From Paracoccaceae bacterium (GTDB lineage Bacteria > Pseudomonadota > Alphaproteobacteria > Rhodobacterales > Rhodobacteraceae), in the NCBI GenBank assembly GCA_018607905.1, contig JABBAP010000004.1, positions 57,282-121,281 on the forward strand: a stretch of 64,000 nt of DNA, read 5' to 3'. The translations under genes were made by a program, and so were the position numbers. Shown one piece after another: positions 62,393 to 64,000 of the stretch (its first letter is position 1; every line of letters begins with the position of its first letter). The notes beneath the pieces are model-generated. The model was not told where the DNA came from. It did no database searches and worked only from the letters and a program-made list of their open reading frames with translations.

Positions 62393-64000
62393 TTATTCCG
62401 CTGGTTCGGTTGCGCCAGATTTCTCGCGCATGCCATCACGGATCAACGCTTTCAACAGTGAGATACCCATCAAAACCATGATGAACGAGAACGGCAACGC
62501 CCCGATAATCATCGCGGTGTTGATCGCACCTAATCCGCCTGCCAAGAGCAGACCCGCAATCACCAGCGTCAGGATAACACCCCACGTGATGATGTGAACG
62601 CGGCCCTTCGGGCTTTCGTCACCCGCTGCTACGATTGTGTTGATGATCAACACAGCGGAGTCAGCAGACGTCACCAGATACGTCAGCAACAATATAACGA
62701 TGACAATCGACATCAAAGTTGCAAGCGCAGGTGACAACATAAAGTTGATCATCGCGAACAACTGGCTCGACAATCCAGCACCAGTGATTTGATCACCCGC
62801 GCCGCCGTTCAGTGTCAGATCAATCGCTGTTCCGCCTGCAAATGCAAACCAAACAAAACACATGATTGACGGAACGATCATCGCACCCAACACATATTCG
62901 CGGATCGTACGACCCTTGGAAATACGTGCCAAGAACAGGCCAACGAACGGTGCAAATGCAATCCACCAAGCCCAATAGAAGATGGTCCAGCCACCCTGCC
63001 AACCGGCAAGTTTGGTCATTTCGCTTTCTGCGTTTCCATCGCCTTTCCAAACTGTCATCGACATCATTGGAAGGTTGATGATGTAATCCCAGATACCCAA
63101 GAACAAGCTTGAGAGCGCGAACATCGTGGAGCCAAAGATCAGCAAGAACGCGAGGATGAAGAACGACAGCCCCATGTTGATGTTGGACAACCATTTGATG
63201 CCTTTACCAACGCCTGACAAAGCAGACATTGTTGAAAAGAACATCACAATCGCCAGCGCCAAAATCATTGCAAATTTGGTTGGTGATCCATCGGTCATGA
63301 TCCATTCCGCACCCGTGATGTTGTAGATACCCGCAGCGAACTGGCTCACGCCATAGCCCAAAGTAACAGAAACACCCAAGATCGTAGCGATAACAGATAC
63401 GATATCAACGATGTGGCCCAACGGGCCTTCTAGGGATTTGCCCAACAACGGCGTCAAGCCAGAGCGAATGGTCAGCGGCAACCCACGTGAGTAGCTAAAG
63501 AAGGCCAGCGCAAGGCCAACAATCGCATAACAACCCCAAGCAGAGAAACCCCAGTGCAAGAACGACCACTTCATCGCGGCGCGAACATTGTCAGCACTAG
63601 ATGCAGTTGTGTCGCCCATAATCACGCTTGGGTTGTTGCCAAAGTGAAAGATCGGCTCGCCTGTTGCATAGGTCAACATGCCGATACCAATACCGGCCCC
63701 AAACATCATGGAGAACCATGAGAAACTGGAAAACTCTGGTTTGCTGTCAACACCGCCAAGGCGGATTTTGCCAGTTGCAGGATACAAAGCCAGAACCAAG
63801 CAGACGACAATATAAAACGTCATCGCGTACATGTACCAAGAGCCAGTGTTGGCATCGATGGTCGCACGCACAGAGTTTAGCACATTCCCTGCTGACTCTT
63901 GAAAAACAATTGCCCAAAGGATCAACAAGCCAATGCAAGTTTTTGATCCAATTGCAACGAACTTTGAAAAGCCCTCATAGAAGCCCGAGCTTTCGGTCGG
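62393..64000 (-). CDS. BCCT family betaine/choline/carnitine-type transporter (N-terminus outside)
   Basis: A partial gene of at least 535 codons; the frame stays open to the right edge (PTESSGFYEGFSKFVAIGSK leads into the first helix seen). It is a polytopic inner-membrane transporter for quaternary amines or DMSP-like solutes. The BCCT signature is WTIFYWAWWIAFAPFVGLFLARISKGRTIREY, and the glycine-rich substrate helix is SMMFGAGIGIGMLTYATGEP. About 11 helices are visible. The exact substrate is not clear. An apparent TTG start at 63928 is internal. A terminator follows the stop. Confidence 0.95.
   Translation of the reverse strand, partial: PTESSGFYEGFSKFVAIGSKTCIGLLILWAIVFQESAGNVLNSVRATIDANTGSWYMYAMTFYIVVCLVLALYPATGKIRLGGVDSKPEFSSFSWFSMMFGAGIGIGMLTYATGEPIFHFGNNPSVIMGDTTASSADNVRAAMKWSFLHWGFSAWGCYAIVGLALAFFSYSRGLPLTIRSGLTPLLGKSLEGPLGHIVDIVSVIATILGVSVTLGYGVSQFAAGIYNITGAEWIMTDGSPTKFAMILALAIVMFFSTMSALSGVGKGIKWLSNINMGLSFFILAFLLIFGSTMFALSSLFLGIWDYIINLPMMSMTVWKGDGNAESEMTKLAGWQGGWTIFYWAWWIAFAPFVGLFLARISKGRTIREYVLGAMIVPSIMCFVWFAFAGGTAIDLTLNGGAGDQITGAGLSSQLFAMINFMLSPALATLMSIVIVILLLTYLVTSADSAVLIINTIVAAGDESPKGRVHIITWGVILTLVIAGLLLAGGLGAINTAMIIGALPFSFIMVLMGISLLKALIRDGMREKSGATEPAE

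Overview
The window is a chromosomal segment of an alphaproteobacterium, most likely a marine member of the Rhodobacterales (Roseobacter group). The evidence is the gene set and its order: accB-accC-aat facing the DUF2155/mlaD/NDUFA12 trio, a ScfR-type regulator (PccR) beside pccB with TTGCAAA operators, a trgA-trgB-cysK cluster, and an RF2 gene without the programmed frameshift. Coding density is about 95 percent and no gap between genes exceeds 300 bases. I see no insertion sequence, prophage or CRISPR array. This is mostly core chromosome with a few lineage-specific insertions.

Layout. 1-7 kb: the end of an L-serine dehydratase gene, thiamine pyrophosphokinase, an acidic protein of unknown function, a GMC oxidoreductase with a LysE exporter, prfB, and a class I/II aminotransferase. 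7-16 kb: an M48 protease with TPRs, a DsbA-like oxidoreductase, accB-accC-aat, DUF2155/MlaD/NDUFA12, a YdcF protein, and an MsbA-like ABC exporter. 16-21 kb: tRNA-Gly(TCC), a fumarylacetoacetase-like hydrolase, tRNA-Tyr(GTA), rlmB, a YHS protein, a gap with two outward-facing terminators, a CoA-binding protein, and an O-acetylhomoserine sulfhydrylase. 21-31 kb: a 908-residue repeat protein with secretion/pilus-assembly-like ends, mgtE, a TPR glycosyltransferase-like protein with a frame-disrupted DUF6165 partner, guanine deaminase, and a compositionally mosaic KAP P-loop NTPase. 31-35 kb: 8-oxoguanine deaminase, a SPOR protein, and a degenerate NtrC-like regulator.

35-53 kb is a propionate module. 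One minus-strand unit holds a GT-C-like membrane protein, methylmalonyl-CoA mutase, malic enzyme and propionyl-CoA synthetase. A second holds pccB and pccA, with five small or unknown genes between them. The divergent plus strand carries a Bcr/CflA exporter, pccR and an alpha/beta hydrolase. Together they activate propionate, carboxylate and isomerise propionyl-CoA to succinyl-CoA, and turn malate into pyruvate, with PccR as the likely acyl-CoA sensor.

53-64 kb: a probable cfa-trgA-trgB-cysK-mscS envelope-stress/tellurite unit, a photolyase, a cysteine-desulfurase-like enzyme, and a BCCT transporter running off the right edge.

No complete new multi-gene system is proven here. The best candidates for undescribed biology are the 21.1-23.9 kb fusion-like envelope protein, the mosaic KAP NTPase with 11-bp tandem repeats behind it, the small lipoproteins inside the pcc cluster, and the bEBP-like regulator that has lost its sigma-54 and ATPase signatures.
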